Assembly (NCBI GenBank): GCA_020635715.1
Contig: JACJZG010000001.1
Coordinates: 1 to 64,000 of the forward strand
DNA length: 64,000 nucleotides
Source: Flavobacteriales bacterium
GTDB taxonomy: Bacteria; Bacteroidota; Bacteroidia; Flavobacteriales_F; PHOS-HE28
Direction of reading: 5' to 3'
Part shown: one piece after another, positions 35,501 through 43,396 of the stretch
Layout: the number at the start of each line of letters is the position of its first letter
How positions within the stretch are numbered: position 1 is the stretch's first letter
Made by a program: the position numbers and the translations under genes
The notes under the pieces: generated by a model
What the model saw: the letters and a program-made list of their open reading frames with translations, nothing else
Told to the model about the DNA's origin: nothing
The model's database searches: none

Positions 35501-36144
35501 GCGACCGTTACCAGCGATCACGGGGTAGCGAGGACCTCAAGGAAGTCCCCTTGTTACAGGTGGAGAACCAGGGATACATCCACTACAACAAGGGCAGCGT
35601 CATCCTATACTGCCTGCGTGACTTCGTGGGTGAGGACAGTCTGAACCGGGCCTTCCGCGCGCTGGTGGACTCCTTTGCTTACGCAGAACCACCCTACCCG
35701 TGCGCCTTGCACATGTACCGCGAATTGGAGAAGGTGGTACCCGACAGCCTGGACTACCTGCTTGAGGACGGCTTCAAGCACATCACCCTTTACAACAACC
35801 GCGTGGACAGCGCCACCGCGCACATGCTGCCCGACAGCACCTGGGAGGTGAACCTGCAGGTGTGGGGCGAGAAGAACCATGCCGACAGCCTCGGCCGCGA
35901 GACCCCTGCCGCCATGAACGACTGGATCGATGTGAGCATACTGCGCTACCCGAAGTTCGGTGCGAAGGCGGACAAGTCGTTGAACGATGTGCCCTTGGTG
36001 CAGCGTCGCGTCCGGTTGGTGAGCGGCAGGAACGTGCTCACCTTCAAGGTGCCGGAGAAGCCATTGCGTGCCGAGATCGACCGTGATCACCTCTTCATCG
36101 ACCGGGTGATGGAGGACAACGAGCGGTCGATCGTGCTGAAATAG
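32536..36144 (+). CDS. ABC-2 permease fused to an M1-family metallopeptidase
   Basis: 1202 residues. Residues 1 to about 590 carry roughly twelve transmembrane helices in two ABC-2 permease halves (RHWFRQPMVYIFLLLFALLG; WNDFTGMLKGTAFLLVTGIG). From about 600 on is an extracytoplasmic M1 aminopeptidase-like domain (HYTDIAFTIDLDPHQRILHS) with the zinc motif H937-E938-M-G-H941 and a downstream Glu961 in LLSESMAQY. I count 19 residues between the second His and that Glu, one more than in classic M1 enzymes. Bacteroidota genomes often encode this fusion with a partner ATPase. It may couple peptide processing at the membrane to transport or signalling; substrate unknown. A kinase-regulator pair follows. 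Confidence 0.92.
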   Translation: MTWRLFLIELRHWFRQPMVYIFLLLFALLGFGLVSWDDLVVGGQMANVKLNAPFMVYQYYVALGFLGLLMVTAFVNASAIRDFANNTQQIMFSTPLKKGQYLLSRFLGSTLISTLPLLGISLGMILGSVMPWVDPERIGVNILPAHAQAYLFLSLPNIVFSAAVIFAVAVLVRSTTAAFVTAIVIMVGSGVAESFMTEMDNQTLAALLDPFGGTAFELVSRYWTVDDKNTMLLPMTGVLLWNRLLWLALAALVFLGCYWRFSFTDRRTKVAPLTAPEAPPTAVAVAVPSVTRRYDVAARFRQWRRIVWNDFTGMLKGTAFLLVTGIGLLNMFLGLSFSSSLYENTLHPVTYRINDITEGSFGLFIMILVTFYSGVLVWKEREPKLDEVHDATPTPLGIGLLGKYTALLLLLALVLVIASLGGMVYQLLNGYTHLEPGVYLGNYILPNLVGLGIMLTLAFLIHVLVNNKYVGYAVFIVFVIGGGIVLNALDVRTHLADFNSAPGTQYSDMNAYGTAITAWAWFKAYWAAFGAVLMALALFFWIRGRETSWAWRWRLARQRAARNGWFILPALAAWIGLGTWNYYNTKVLNKVMGRDERQEDAVYYEKTYKRYEGIDQPHYTDIAFTIDLDPHQRILHSVARITVKNKSTVPIDSLHLNMNSSGIVQEVDIPGATLVLNDERVDYRIYRLERPLQPGEELHFTATADHVPKGFENSVSVMQLNENGTFFNNMALLPMIGYTEAGELQDKNDRRKHELPPKQRMPKLTDDPAQRMDNYLMANSDWVNVRTIISTTPDQIAIAPGSLKREWNENGKRLFEYVVDHPSMNFYSFMSARYDVLREKWTDPNDPSHSVDVEVYYHPTHAENVPRMANSIQKSLSYYSTHFGPYRHKQARIIEFPRYQTFAQAFPGTMPYSEGIGFIADLSDTTDIDMVFYVVAHEMGHQWWAHQVMGADMQGATLLSESMAQYSALMVMEKEYGRARMRKFLKLESDRYQRSRGSEDLKEVPLLQVENQGYIHYNKGSVILYCLRDFVGEDSLNRAFRALVDSFAYAEPPYPCALHMYRELEKVVPDSLDYLLEDGFKHITLYNNRVDSATAHMLPDSTWEVNLQVWGEKNHADSLGRETPAAMNDWIDVSILRYPKFGAKADKSLNDVPLVQRRVRLVSGRNVLTFKVPEKPLRAEIDRDHLFIDRVMEDNERSIVLK

Positions 36145-36227
36145 CCCGGAGGCCTGCTGCGGTGTCGGACGCGGGCATTCGTCCCAACGCACGATATTCG
36201 CATGGCACGGTCATCCGCGCTGTTCAC

Positions 36228-38081
36228 ATGCCCTCCGAAGCCCGGCCCACGCCCAACCTCTGGTTCCTCCTCTGTTGGCTGGTCCCTCCCGTGGCTCCGA
36301 CCCTTGCACAGGAGCTTCATACCATGCGCACGCTCCCGCCGTTCGCGGACCGTGCCGTGCATCACCACATTGAAGAGGCGCTCCTGCATATGGATGGTTT
36401 CCATGGGGATAGCGCCATGGTCCACATCAACGCCGCGCTCGGCCTGATCACCCCGGACGAGCGACCGGAGGAAGAGCACTACCTGCTCTGCTACCGTGCC
36501 GAGGTGCTCTACTATGAAGGGCTCTTCAACGCGGCCATGCGCGACCTCAACAAGGCCGAACGCCTCGCGCACGACCTGAACGACAGCACCCTCATCGCGA
36601 ACGCATACAACCTGAAGGGGCTGCTGCACGAGAACGTGCAGGACAGCAAGGAGGCCCTTCCCTACCTGCGTCTGGCACTCGCGTGGTTCCCACATCACCC
36701 CGCCTCCCGTTATCCGATCAGTGAGCTCTATCACATCCATGGCAACATGGGCAGCTACCTCACCACGCTGGGCAGGACCGACAGTGCCCGACATCACCTC
36801 GAGACTTCGCTCCGGCTGGCCTCGGAGGCACGTGCACAACGCGCCATGGCCGTGGCTTGGTGGGGCCTTGGCAACCTGGACCTCAGGGCGGGTAAGCCCA
36901 TGGTCGCATTGGAACACTACGACCGCAGCTGGTCGATCGCTGATGCCGCGAATGATCACGACATCGGCGTGGACGCCCTGGTGGGTAGAGGCCTGGCGTT
37001 GGCGCAAGCCGGACGGAACAGCGACGCCATGCAAGCCCTGGCACGGGCACGCGCTTACCTGATCGAGCATCGCGCCCAGGTGGGCCTGGTCACCCAGCGC
37101 AATTTCGCACGGATGGCCGGGCACGCCTACGAACGGATCGGAGAGCTCCCCGAAGCGCTCGATCGGTTGGGTGAATGGCATCACATCGACAGCACCATCA
37201 CCGCGCAGAACATCCGGACCGCCCTCTCCACTCAGGCCATGCTGCTCAAGGCGGACGGCGACCTGGAGCTCGCGCGGATCGAACGCCAGCGCGTGTCGGA
37301 TCAACTGGGCTACGAGCAACGTCGACGCCGATGGCTCCTCCTCATCGGGTCGTTGACGGTGATCGGCCTCAGCACGCTGCTGCTCGTCAACAATGCGCGG
37401 CAACGGCACCGGCGACGTTCAGCGGAACTCGAAGCACAGTACGCGGTGCAGGAGCGCACCATCGCCGAACTGCGGGTGCGCGAACAGGTGAGCCGCGACC
37501 TTCACGATGACCTCGGCGTCGGGTTGAGCGCCTTGAAGCTGCGCAGTGAGATGAGCCTTCGCCAGGATCCGTCGTCGACCAACGCTCCCTTCCTACGAGA
37601 ACAGGCAAACGCCGCCGGCGAACTCATCACGAGCATGCGCGACATCATATGGGCACTCCAGGATGATCAGGGAAGCCTGGACGACCTCGTCGCCTACATC
37701 TCCGCGCACGCCCGGCAATACCTCGACGCCCATGGCATCATTCTCCGCGCAGCGCTCGATGAACGATGGCCTGCGATCCAGCTCACCTCCCAACAACGCC
37801 GCAACGTTTTCCTGATCATCAAGGAAGCCCTTCACAACGTGGTGAAGCACGCCGGAGCGAACCGGGTGGACATGCGCATCACCTGGGCCAGGGGCCTCGT
37901 CGTGGAAGTGGTGGACGACGGTCAGGGCCTGCCCGCGGACAGGAGCCGGCGTGGTAACGGATCGGTCAACATGGCCGAACGTGCCAGGCAGATGGCTGCG
38001 AACTTTGAAGTGAGCAACGCGCCGGATAACAGGGGTGTGCGTGTGTGGCTCCATGTCCCCCTTGCCAGGAACGAAAGTTAG
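36228..38081 (+). CDS. TPR-containing sensor histidine kinase (HisKA_3/NarX type)
   Basis: 617 residues from the ATG at 36228, which starts a signal peptide (PNLWFLLCWLVPPVAPTLAQ). The periplasmic part is a run of TPR repeats (YNLKGLLHENVQDSKEALPY, HGNMGSYLTTLGRTDSARHH, WWGLGNLDLRAGKPMVALEH). One transmembrane helix (WLLLIGSLTVIGLSTLLLV, about 368-386) and a coiled coil lead to the HisKA_3 dimerisation domain with phospho-accepting His426 in SRDLHDDLGVGLSALKL. The ATPase domain has the N-box EALHNVVKHAGA and the G-box VVDDGQGLP. It would phosphorylate the NarL-type regulator encoded 36 bases downstream. The signal may involve the adjacent ABC-peptidase. Confidence 0.92.
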   Translation: MPSEARPTPNLWFLLCWLVPPVAPTLAQELHTMRTLPPFADRAVHHHIEEALLHMDGFHGDSAMVHINAALGLITPDERPEEEHYLLCYRAEVLYYEGLFNAAMRDLNKAERLAHDLNDSTLIANAYNLKGLLHENVQDSKEALPYLRLALAWFPHHPASRYPISELYHIHGNMGSYLTTLGRTDSARHHLETSLRLASEARAQRAMAVAWWGLGNLDLRAGKPMVALEHYDRSWSIADAANDHDIGVDALVGRGLALAQAGRNSDAMQALARARAYLIEHRAQVGLVTQRNFARMAGHAYERIGELPEALDRLGEWHHIDSTITAQNIRTALSTQAMLLKADGDLELARIERQRVSDQLGYEQRRRRWLLLIGSLTVIGLSTLLLVNNARQRHRRRSAELEAQYAVQERTIAELRVREQVSRDLHDDLGVGLSALKLRSEMSLRQDPSSTNAPFLREQANAAGELITSMRDIIWALQDDQGSLDDLVAYISAHARQYLDAHGIILRAALDERWPAIQLTSQQRRNVFLIIKEALHNVVKHAGANRVDMRITWARGLVVEVVDDGQGLPADRSRRGNGSVNMAERARQMAANFEVSNAPDNRGVRVWLHVPLARNES

Positions 38082-38117
38082 CTTGCCCCTCACCGACCTT
38101 CCTCCGACCTTCGGACC

Positions 38118-38756
38118 GTGGAGAACAACATCACCCTTCGTATCATCGAGGATGACGAACGCATCCGGGAGATGTTGCGCGCCGTGTTCATCGCCACACC
38201 GGGCATGCACGTGGAAAGCGTACATGGCTCGGTGGAGGATGCCCTGGCGTTGACCGATAGCGACGGGGTTGATGTGGTGCTCATGGACATCAACCTACCG
38301 GGGATGGACGGCATCGAAGGCGTACGCACCCTGAGTGGTCGTTGGAAGAGCACCCAGTTCCTGATGTACACCGTGAACGATACGGATGACAAGGTGTTCG
38401 AGGCCTTGAAAGCGGGCGCCAACGGCTACCTGTTGAAGAATTCCACCCCGGATGATGTGGTCTCCGCGGTGCGTGAGGTGCTTGCCGGTGGCTCCCCGAT
38501 GAGCATGAGCGTGGCGCGGCGTGTAGTGCGTCATTTCCGCCCGACGACCGGTCCCGCGCAGGAGGTCATCGATGCCGCGCTCACCGAACGGGAGTCCCGC
38601 GTGCTCGAACTCCTGGCGCAAGGACTGCTGTACAAGGAGATCGCGGCGCACATGGGCATCACCGAAGGTTCCGTGAAGCAGCACATCCACCGCATCTACG
38701 GCAAGATGCACGTGCAGAACCGCACCGAGGCCGTGAACCGTTACTTCGGCCGCTGA
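38118..38756 (+). CDS. NarL/LuxR-type response regulator (GTG start)
   Basis: 212 residues starting at a GTG (VENNITLRIIEDDERIREML). The receiver domain has the acidic pocket Glu11-Asp12-Asp13, the phospho-accepting Asp57 in VLMDINLPGMDG and Lys109 region in GYLLKNSTPDD. The C-terminal LuxR helix-turn-helix (LTERESRVLELLAQGLLYKE, MGITEGSVKQHIHRIYGKM) binds DNA. It is the partner of the TPR kinase upstream. Target genes are unknown, but the ABC-peptidase pair before it is a natural candidate. Its stop lies two bases from the convergent polymerase gene. Confidence 0.93.
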   Translation: MENNITLRIIEDDERIREMLRAVFIATPGMHVESVHGSVEDALALTDSDGVDVVLMDINLPGMDGIEGVRTLSGRWKSTQFLMYTVNDTDDKVFEALKAGANGYLLKNSTPDDVVSAVREVLAGGSPMSMSVARRVVRHFRPTTGPAQEVIDAALTERESRVLELLAQGLLYKEIAAHMGITEGSVKQHIHRIYGKMHVQNRTEAVNRYFGR

Positions 38757-38758
38757 GC

Positions 38759-41700
38759 TCAACTCGATCCGTACCGCGGATCCGGCATCCACGGCAGCTT
38801 CTCGAAACGTTCGGCGCGCAGGGCGCAATGCCCGAACTCCTCCTCCACCACCCCCGTGAACCGATAGACCCCGCGTCCCTGGAACGGGTAACGCTCGGCC
38901 ACCTGCGGGAACTGCGTGCTGTCCCAGAAGTCGCCCGCCGGATCAATGAAGGAGCCGAAGCTCATGTGCGATCCGCTGTGGGTGGTCGTGGTCTTCACAT
39001 GGATCATGTACCCGAGCATGGTCACCCGCTTGCCGATGTGCTGCGGCATGTCGCGTTTGAGGATGATGGGAGGTAAGGGAGGTAAAGGAGGTAAGGGAGG
39101 TAAGGGAGGTAAGGGAGGCACCGCGCCCCGGCTTCCTTTACCTCCCTTGCCTTCTTCGCTCCTTTCACCTCCCTCGCTTCCCTTACCCGCATCCCCGTTC
39201 ACCAGCGAGAACGGATCACACAACGGGAAGCCCAGCAGGTCCATCTCGTCGTAGGCATCGGCCAGGGGATGGTGCTGCAGTTCGGGCAGCCTTGGCTCAT
39301 GCACCTGCGTAACGAAGAGGTCACCGTCACTGCTCACCATGGCCGGACGGTAGAGCAGTGCAAGGTCCCACAACAATTGCGGCTTGCTGCGCCCGGTGAA
39401 GCGCAAGGCGCCCACACGCACGAGGATGCGCGCCTGCTCCAGGCCCAAGGGTACGCGCTTCAACAGGTCATGCAGGTCGGCGAACGGTCCGTTGCGTCGG
39501 CGCTCATGAAGGATGAGCTGCACGACCTCGTTGCTGAGGCTCTTGACGTTGCCGAGACCGAGGAAGATGCTGCTGCCTGTTGTCGGTCGTCCGTTGACCG
39601 GGCACGTAGCCTCACCCGAGCGGACTCGTGTGACAGCCGAACCGACAACCGACAACTGACAACTCTGTCCTTTCACCAAACAGCACAGCTCCTCGCTCGC
39701 ATTCACGCACGGCGCCTCGATCACCGCACCCGCGCGTTTCGCCTCATGCAGGTAGAACTCCGTGCGGTAGAAGCCTCCGAAGTTGTTCGCCACGCCCACC
39801 AGGAACTCCAGCGGATGGTAGGCCTTGAGGTAGAGGCTCTGGTAGCTCTCCACCGCGTAGCTCGCGCTGTGCCCCTTGGCGAAACTGAAGCTGGCGAAGC
39901 TCTGGATCTGCCGCCAGATCTCGTCGACCTCGGCCCGTGGGTGCCCGAAGGCCGCACAGTTGTCGAAGAACTTCTTCTCCACCACCTTGAACTCCGGCCG
40001 GTCGCGGTAGCGGATGTTCATGCCACGCCGCACCTGGTCCGCCTCGGTCAGGTCGAGCCCGCCGTACTGCACCACCACCTTGATCACATCCTCCTGGTAC
40101 ACCATCACACCGTAGGTCTCGGGCATGATCTCCATCAGGCGCTTCGGCGCGAGCTTCCGACGCTCCGGATCGTGGTGCCGCAGCAGGTACTCGCGCATCA
40201 TGCCGCTCTCCGCCACACCCGGCCGTATGATGCTGCTCGCCGCCACCAGCCCGAGGTAATCGTCCACCCGCAGCTTCTTCAGCAACATCCGCATGGCCGG
40301 GCTCTCCACATAGAAGCAGCCGATGGTGTCGCCCTTCCGCAACAGCTCCTTGATCCGCGGATCCTCCTTGAAGCGGGCGATGTCGTGGATGTCGACTGTG
40401 GTTGTTGGCATCTGGTCGTCGGATCCACCGTCGTACATATCGGTGCGCGTAGGCATGTGCGACGGTCCCTCCAACAACTGACAACTGACCGCAGGCCCCG
40501 CATTCACCAGCTCCACCGCATCGCGAATGTGCCCCAGCCCGCGCTGGCTCAGCAGGTCGAACTTGTGCAGGCCCAGGTCCTCGCATTCCAGCATGCTGAT
40601 CTGTGTCACGGGGAAACCCTTCGGCGGCCGATGCAGCGCGGTGAAGTGTGTCACCGGCTTCTGGGTGATGACGATGCCGCCCGCATGGATCCCCAGGTGA
40701 TGCGGCATGCCGATCAGCTCCCGCCCGTAACGCACCACGGCACGCGCCACACGATCCAGCCCGTCGCTCTTCGCATGCGCGCTGGGACGACCTCTCGCAT
40801 AGTAGCCGCGATCACCTTCGCTCAGCGCCTCGATCTCCGCTGGCGGCAGGCCCACCGCCTTGCCCAGCTCACGTATGGCCCCGCGCCACTGGAAGGTGGT
40901 GTAGGTGGCGATCTGCGCGGCGTGGATCCGTCCATCTCCGTTGTACTTGTTGAACACATGACGGTACACCTCGTCGCGGTCCTTCCAGCTGAAGTCGATG
41001 TCGAAGTCGGGCGGTTTCCTGCGCGCCGGATTGATGAAACGCTCGAAGTAGAGGTCCAGCTCGATCGGATCCACATCCGTGATGCGCAGGCAATAGGCCA
41101 CCAGGCTGTTCGCCCCGCTGCCACGCCCCACGTGGAAGAAGCCGCGACCACGCGCATGGTCCACGATGTCCTGGTTGATGAGGAAATAACTGATGAAGCC
41201 CATGCGCTCGATCACGTCCAACTCATGCTCCATGCGTGCGATCACCTTCGCCGATGGGTCGGCATAGCGATAACGCAATCCTGCACGCGTATCGTTGTGC
41301 AGCTTCTCCCGGTCCGCCGCGAGGCTGCCACTGAAGGCGCTCCAGGTCTTGTCACTGCCGTCGAAGGCGATGCCGCATTGCTCCAGCAGGCGCTCCGCGT
41401 TCGCGAGCAACTGCGGGAAGTCGCGGTAGAGGTGGCGCACCTCTTCCTCGCTGCGGAAGACCTCGTCCGGCGCGGCCAGCTCCTCCGGTGGAAGCATGCT
41501 CACCACGGTGTTCTTCGCCACGGTGCGCAGCAGGCGGTGCGTGGTGAAGTCACGTCCCGGGCCTGACCCGGGATTCCGGAAGGTCACCGGCAGCAGCGCC
41601 ACCAGGTCCTGCGGCCGACGCGCCCATGGACTGAAGGGCAGACGCGTGAGGTCGGAGGGCCTGATGCCGATGCGCTCGTTCGGCCTCAGCTGTTGCGGCG

Positions 41701-42052
41701 CGCGCGTGAACGGGTAGATGAAGAAGACATCGTCAAGCTCCGGCGCGCGTTCGGGAAGGACTTCATCATCCAGCAGGTGCGGGCTCAGCAGTTCGTTCAA
41801 GCGCTGGAAGCCTTCGTTGTTCCTGGCGATGCCGATGTACAGCAGCCGCGCGCCCTGCCTGAACTCGATCCCCGCGACCGGCCGCACGCCATAGCGCCCC
41901 GCATCGCGCACGAAATCGGGGATCCCTGCGGAGCAATGGATGTCGCTCAACACGAAGCTGTGTACGCCCGCCTTCGCCGCTTCCTCCAGCAGCGCCTCCG
42001 GACGCATCACGCCGTACTTGAAACTGAACCAGCTGTGGCAGTTGAGGTACAT
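38759..42052 (-). CDS. Short DnaE-type DNA polymerase III alpha subunit with in-frame repeat inserts
   Basis: 1097 residues. Domains in order: PHP (HSWFSFKYGVMRPEALLEEA), polymerase core with the catalytic P348-D-F-D-I-D353-F motif, helix-hairpin-helix (FLGLGNVKSLSNEVVQLILH) and a C-terminal OB fold (KRVTMLGYMIHVKTTTTHSG). The length is clearly below the replicative alpha subunit of this phylum, so it is probably the second, error-prone copy used in damage repair. Three stretches look inserted in frame: about 40396-40497, about 39573-39668 (both with CAACTGACAACTGAC-like repeats) and 39068-39200 (a Pro-Pro-Leu repeat preceded by a Gly/Lys/Glu-rich segment). They lie in linkers, not in motifs, so the enzyme may still work. 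A GACG-N7-CGTC palindrome sits just upstream. Confidence 0.9.
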   Translation of the reverse strand: MYLNCHSWFSFKYGVMRPEALLEEAAKAGVHSFVLSDIHCSAGIPDFVRDAGRYGVRPVAGIEFRQGARLLYIGIARNNEGFQRLNELLSPHLLDDEVLPERAPELDDVFFIYPFTRAPQQLRPNERIGIRPSDLTRLPFSPWARRPQDLVALLPVTFRNPGSGPGRDFTTHRLLRTVAKNTVVSMLPPEELAAPDEVFRSEEEVRHLYRDFPQLLANAERLLEQCGIAFDGSDKTWSAFSGSLAADREKLHNDTRAGLRYRYADPSAKVIARMEHELDVIERMGFISYFLINQDIVDHARGRGFFHVGRGSGANSLVAYCLRITDVDPIELDLYFERFINPARRKPPDFDIDFSWKDRDEVYRHVFNKYNGDGRIHAAQIATYTTFQWRGAIRELGKAVGLPPAEIEALSEGDRGYYARGRPSAHAKSDGLDRVARAVVRYGRELIGMPHHLGIHAGGIVITQKPVTHFTALHRPPKGFPVTQISMLECEDLGLHKFDLLSQRGLGHIRDAVELVNAGPAVSCQLLEGPSHMPTRTDMYDGGSDDQMPTTTVDIHDIARFKEDPRIKELLRKGDTIGCFYVESPAMRMLLKKLRVDDYLGLVAASSIIRPGVAESGMMREYLLRHHDPERRKLAPKRLMEIMPETYGVMVYQEDVIKVVVQYGGLDLTEADQVRRGMNIRYRDRPEFKVVEKKFFDNCAAFGHPRAEVDEIWRQIQSFASFSFAKGHSASYAVESYQSLYLKAYHPLEFLVGVANNFGGFYRTEFYLHEAKRAGAVIEAPCVNASEELCCLVKGQSCQLSVVGSAVTRVRSGEATCPVNGRPTTGSSIFLGLGNVKSLSNEVVQLILHERRRNGPFADLHDLLKRVPLGLEQARILVRVGALRFTGRSKPQLLWDLALLYRPAMVSSDGDLFVTQVHEPRLPELQHHPLADAYDEMDLLGFPLCDPFSLVNGDAGKGSEGGERSEEGKGGKGSRGAVPPLPPLPPLPPLPPLPPIILKRDMPQHIGKRVTMLGYMIHVKTTTTHSGSHMSFGSFIDPAGDFWDSTQFPQVAERYPFQGRGVYRFTGVVEEEFGHCALRAERFEKLPWMPDPRYGSS
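39068..39120. repeat. 9-bp tandem repeat inside the DnaE-type gene
   Basis: Five units of GGGAGGTAA (the third begins AGG) plus a partial unit. Read on the minus strand they encode a Pro-Pro-Leu series. The following 39130-39200 bases are rich in the complementary motif (ACCTCCCTT), so the two can pair as an imperfect hairpin. Nine-base units keep the frame whatever the copy number. Confidence 0.9.
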
Positions 42053-42060
42053 CGGGCTTG

Positions 42061-42081
42061 ATCGACGTTTATCCCGTCGAT
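42061..42081. promoter_or_regulatory. Candidate SOS-like operator (ATCGACG-N7-CGTCGAT)
   Basis: Seven-base perfect arms flank an AT-rich seven-base spacer, starting nine bases before the DnaE-type start codon at 42052. The inner core GACG-N7-CGTC is the same as in the dinB/ORF6N-repressor control region at 14977-14993. A further shared word, CTAATTTAT, occurs upstream in both places (42087-42101 on the minus strand and 14957-14965). Confidence 0.5.
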
Positions 42082-42112
42082 CTTCTGCCCAATAAATTAG
42101 CTCAATAAGGGA

Positions 42113-43234
42113 TCACTCCAAGCCCTCCCACCACCTTTCCGAGCGCGCCCGGTCAGCATCCACCACGATAGCGCCGATCCGCGGGGTCAACAGCGGAATC
42201 CCGAGTTCCTTCGCCTTCACCGTGAGCCGCTCGATCGGCTCCTTCCATGGATGCAGGGCCAGGCTGAACTTGGCCCAATGCACGGGCATCAGCACCCGTG
42301 CCTTCACGTCCACCGCGGCTTGGGCGGTCTCCTCGGGCATCATATGGATGTTGGCCCAGCGCTCGTTGTAGGCCCCGCATTCCAGCAGCGCCAGATCGAA
42401 GGGGCCGAAGCGCTCACCCACTTCCTTGAAGGTCGGTGAATAACCCGAGTCGGCACCGAAGTAGATCCGCTTGTCACCGCTCACCATCACCCACGAACCC
42501 CAGAGCGTGCTGAAGCGGTTGGTCATGCCCCGGCCGGAGAAGTGGCGCGATGGAGCCAACGTGAGCTGCACCTTGCCGACCTCCACGCTCTCCCACCAGT
42601 CCTTCTCGGTGATCGCGCCGGACGGGATGCCCCACGACTCCAGGTGCGCGCCCACGCCCAACGGTGCGATGAAGCGTTTGTCCTTCAGTTGAAGCATGGT
42701 CTCGTGATCGAGGTGGTCGTAGTGGTCATGCGAGAGCAACACCACATCCACGGCAGGCAGCAGATCCACCCGCATGTGCTGGTGGTAGTTGAAGCGCTTC
42801 GGCCCCGCGAAGGAGAAGGTGGAAGCCCGTTCGCCGAAGACCGGGTCGACCAGGAAGGTGGTGCCGCCCAACTTGATCAGCAGGGAGGAATGCCCGAACC
42901 AGGCCACAGCGAAGGAACTGTCCGGGACGGCGTTCCACGCTGCGATGTCCATGTCCACGGTAGGGAGGGTGTCCTTGGGCTCCCGCGCATCGCCGCCCCG
43001 CACCATCTCGTACATCACCTTGGCCATCACCGTCAACGGCATGTCCATGTTCGTCTCCACCACGTTCTGGAACCGGCCTTCCTTCTGGTTGGGCGATGCC
43101 TGGATGCGCTTCAACCGTTCGCCCGCAGGGTCGCTGCCGATGCGCGGCGAGAACGCGAAGTAGCCGAAGAGCCACACCAGCAGCACCGCGATGATGCCGA
43201 GGATCCAAAGGATGACCATGCGCAAGCGTTTCAT
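42113..43234 (-). CDS. Membrane-anchored MBL-fold metallo-hydrolase (NAPE-PLD/UlaG-like)
   Basis: 373 residues from the ATG at 43234, beginning with a single membrane anchor (MKRLRMVILWILGIIAVLLV). The metallo-beta-lactamase fold is shown by WFGHSSLLIKLGGTTFLVDP, the metal motif LLSHDHYDHLD, SRHFSGRG, YFGADSGYSPTFKEVGERFG and a late MPVHWAKF His. The pattern of two leading segments (PNQKEGRFQNVVETNMDMPL, FAVAWFGHSS) matches proteins related to N-acyl-phosphatidylethanolamine phospholipase D. A lipid or phosphodiester substrate is therefore possible but unproven. The active site probably faces the periplasm. Confidence 0.88.
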   Translation of the reverse strand: MKRLRMVILWILGIIAVLLVWLFGYFAFSPRIGSDPAGERLKRIQASPNQKEGRFQNVVETNMDMPLTVMAKVMYEMVRGGDAREPKDTLPTVDMDIAAWNAVPDSSFAVAWFGHSSLLIKLGGTTFLVDPVFGERASTFSFAGPKRFNYHQHMRVDLLPAVDVVLLSHDHYDHLDHETMLQLKDKRFIAPLGVGAHLESWGIPSGAITEKDWWESVEVGKVQLTLAPSRHFSGRGMTNRFSTLWGSWVMVSGDKRIYFGADSGYSPTFKEVGERFGPFDLALLECGAYNERWANIHMMPEETAQAAVDVKARVLMPVHWAKFSLALHPWKEPIERLTVKAKELGIPLLTPRIGAIVVDADRARSERWWEGLE

Positions 43235-43320
43235 TGGGGACGCGGGTGCAAAGGTGATGCACCACTGCCTCGATGCGACCGCCACCCATACTTCCGGGCC
43301 ACCGCTCGCGGAAATGGAAA

Positions 43321-43350
43321 GCCGCACGGACTTCTTACGTTCCGTGCGGC
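43321..43350 (-). terminator. Hairpin terminator downstream of the toroid-protein gene
   Basis: GCCGCACGGA (43321-43330) pairs perfectly with TCCGTGCGGC (43341-43350) around a ten-base loop. On the minus strand the stem is followed by TTTCC. It lies between the end of the gene at 43397 and the start of the metallo-hydrolase gene. Confidence 0.7.
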
Positions 43351-43396
43351 CTCCACAACGCGGGGCGCACCACTTACGCTCCCGCCGGATGGTCGA

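Noticed and set aside
39269..41566. 765-codon frame opposite the DnaE-type gene
   Set aside because: Antisense shadow of a gene with clear catalytic motifs; composition is dominated by His, Val and Arg.
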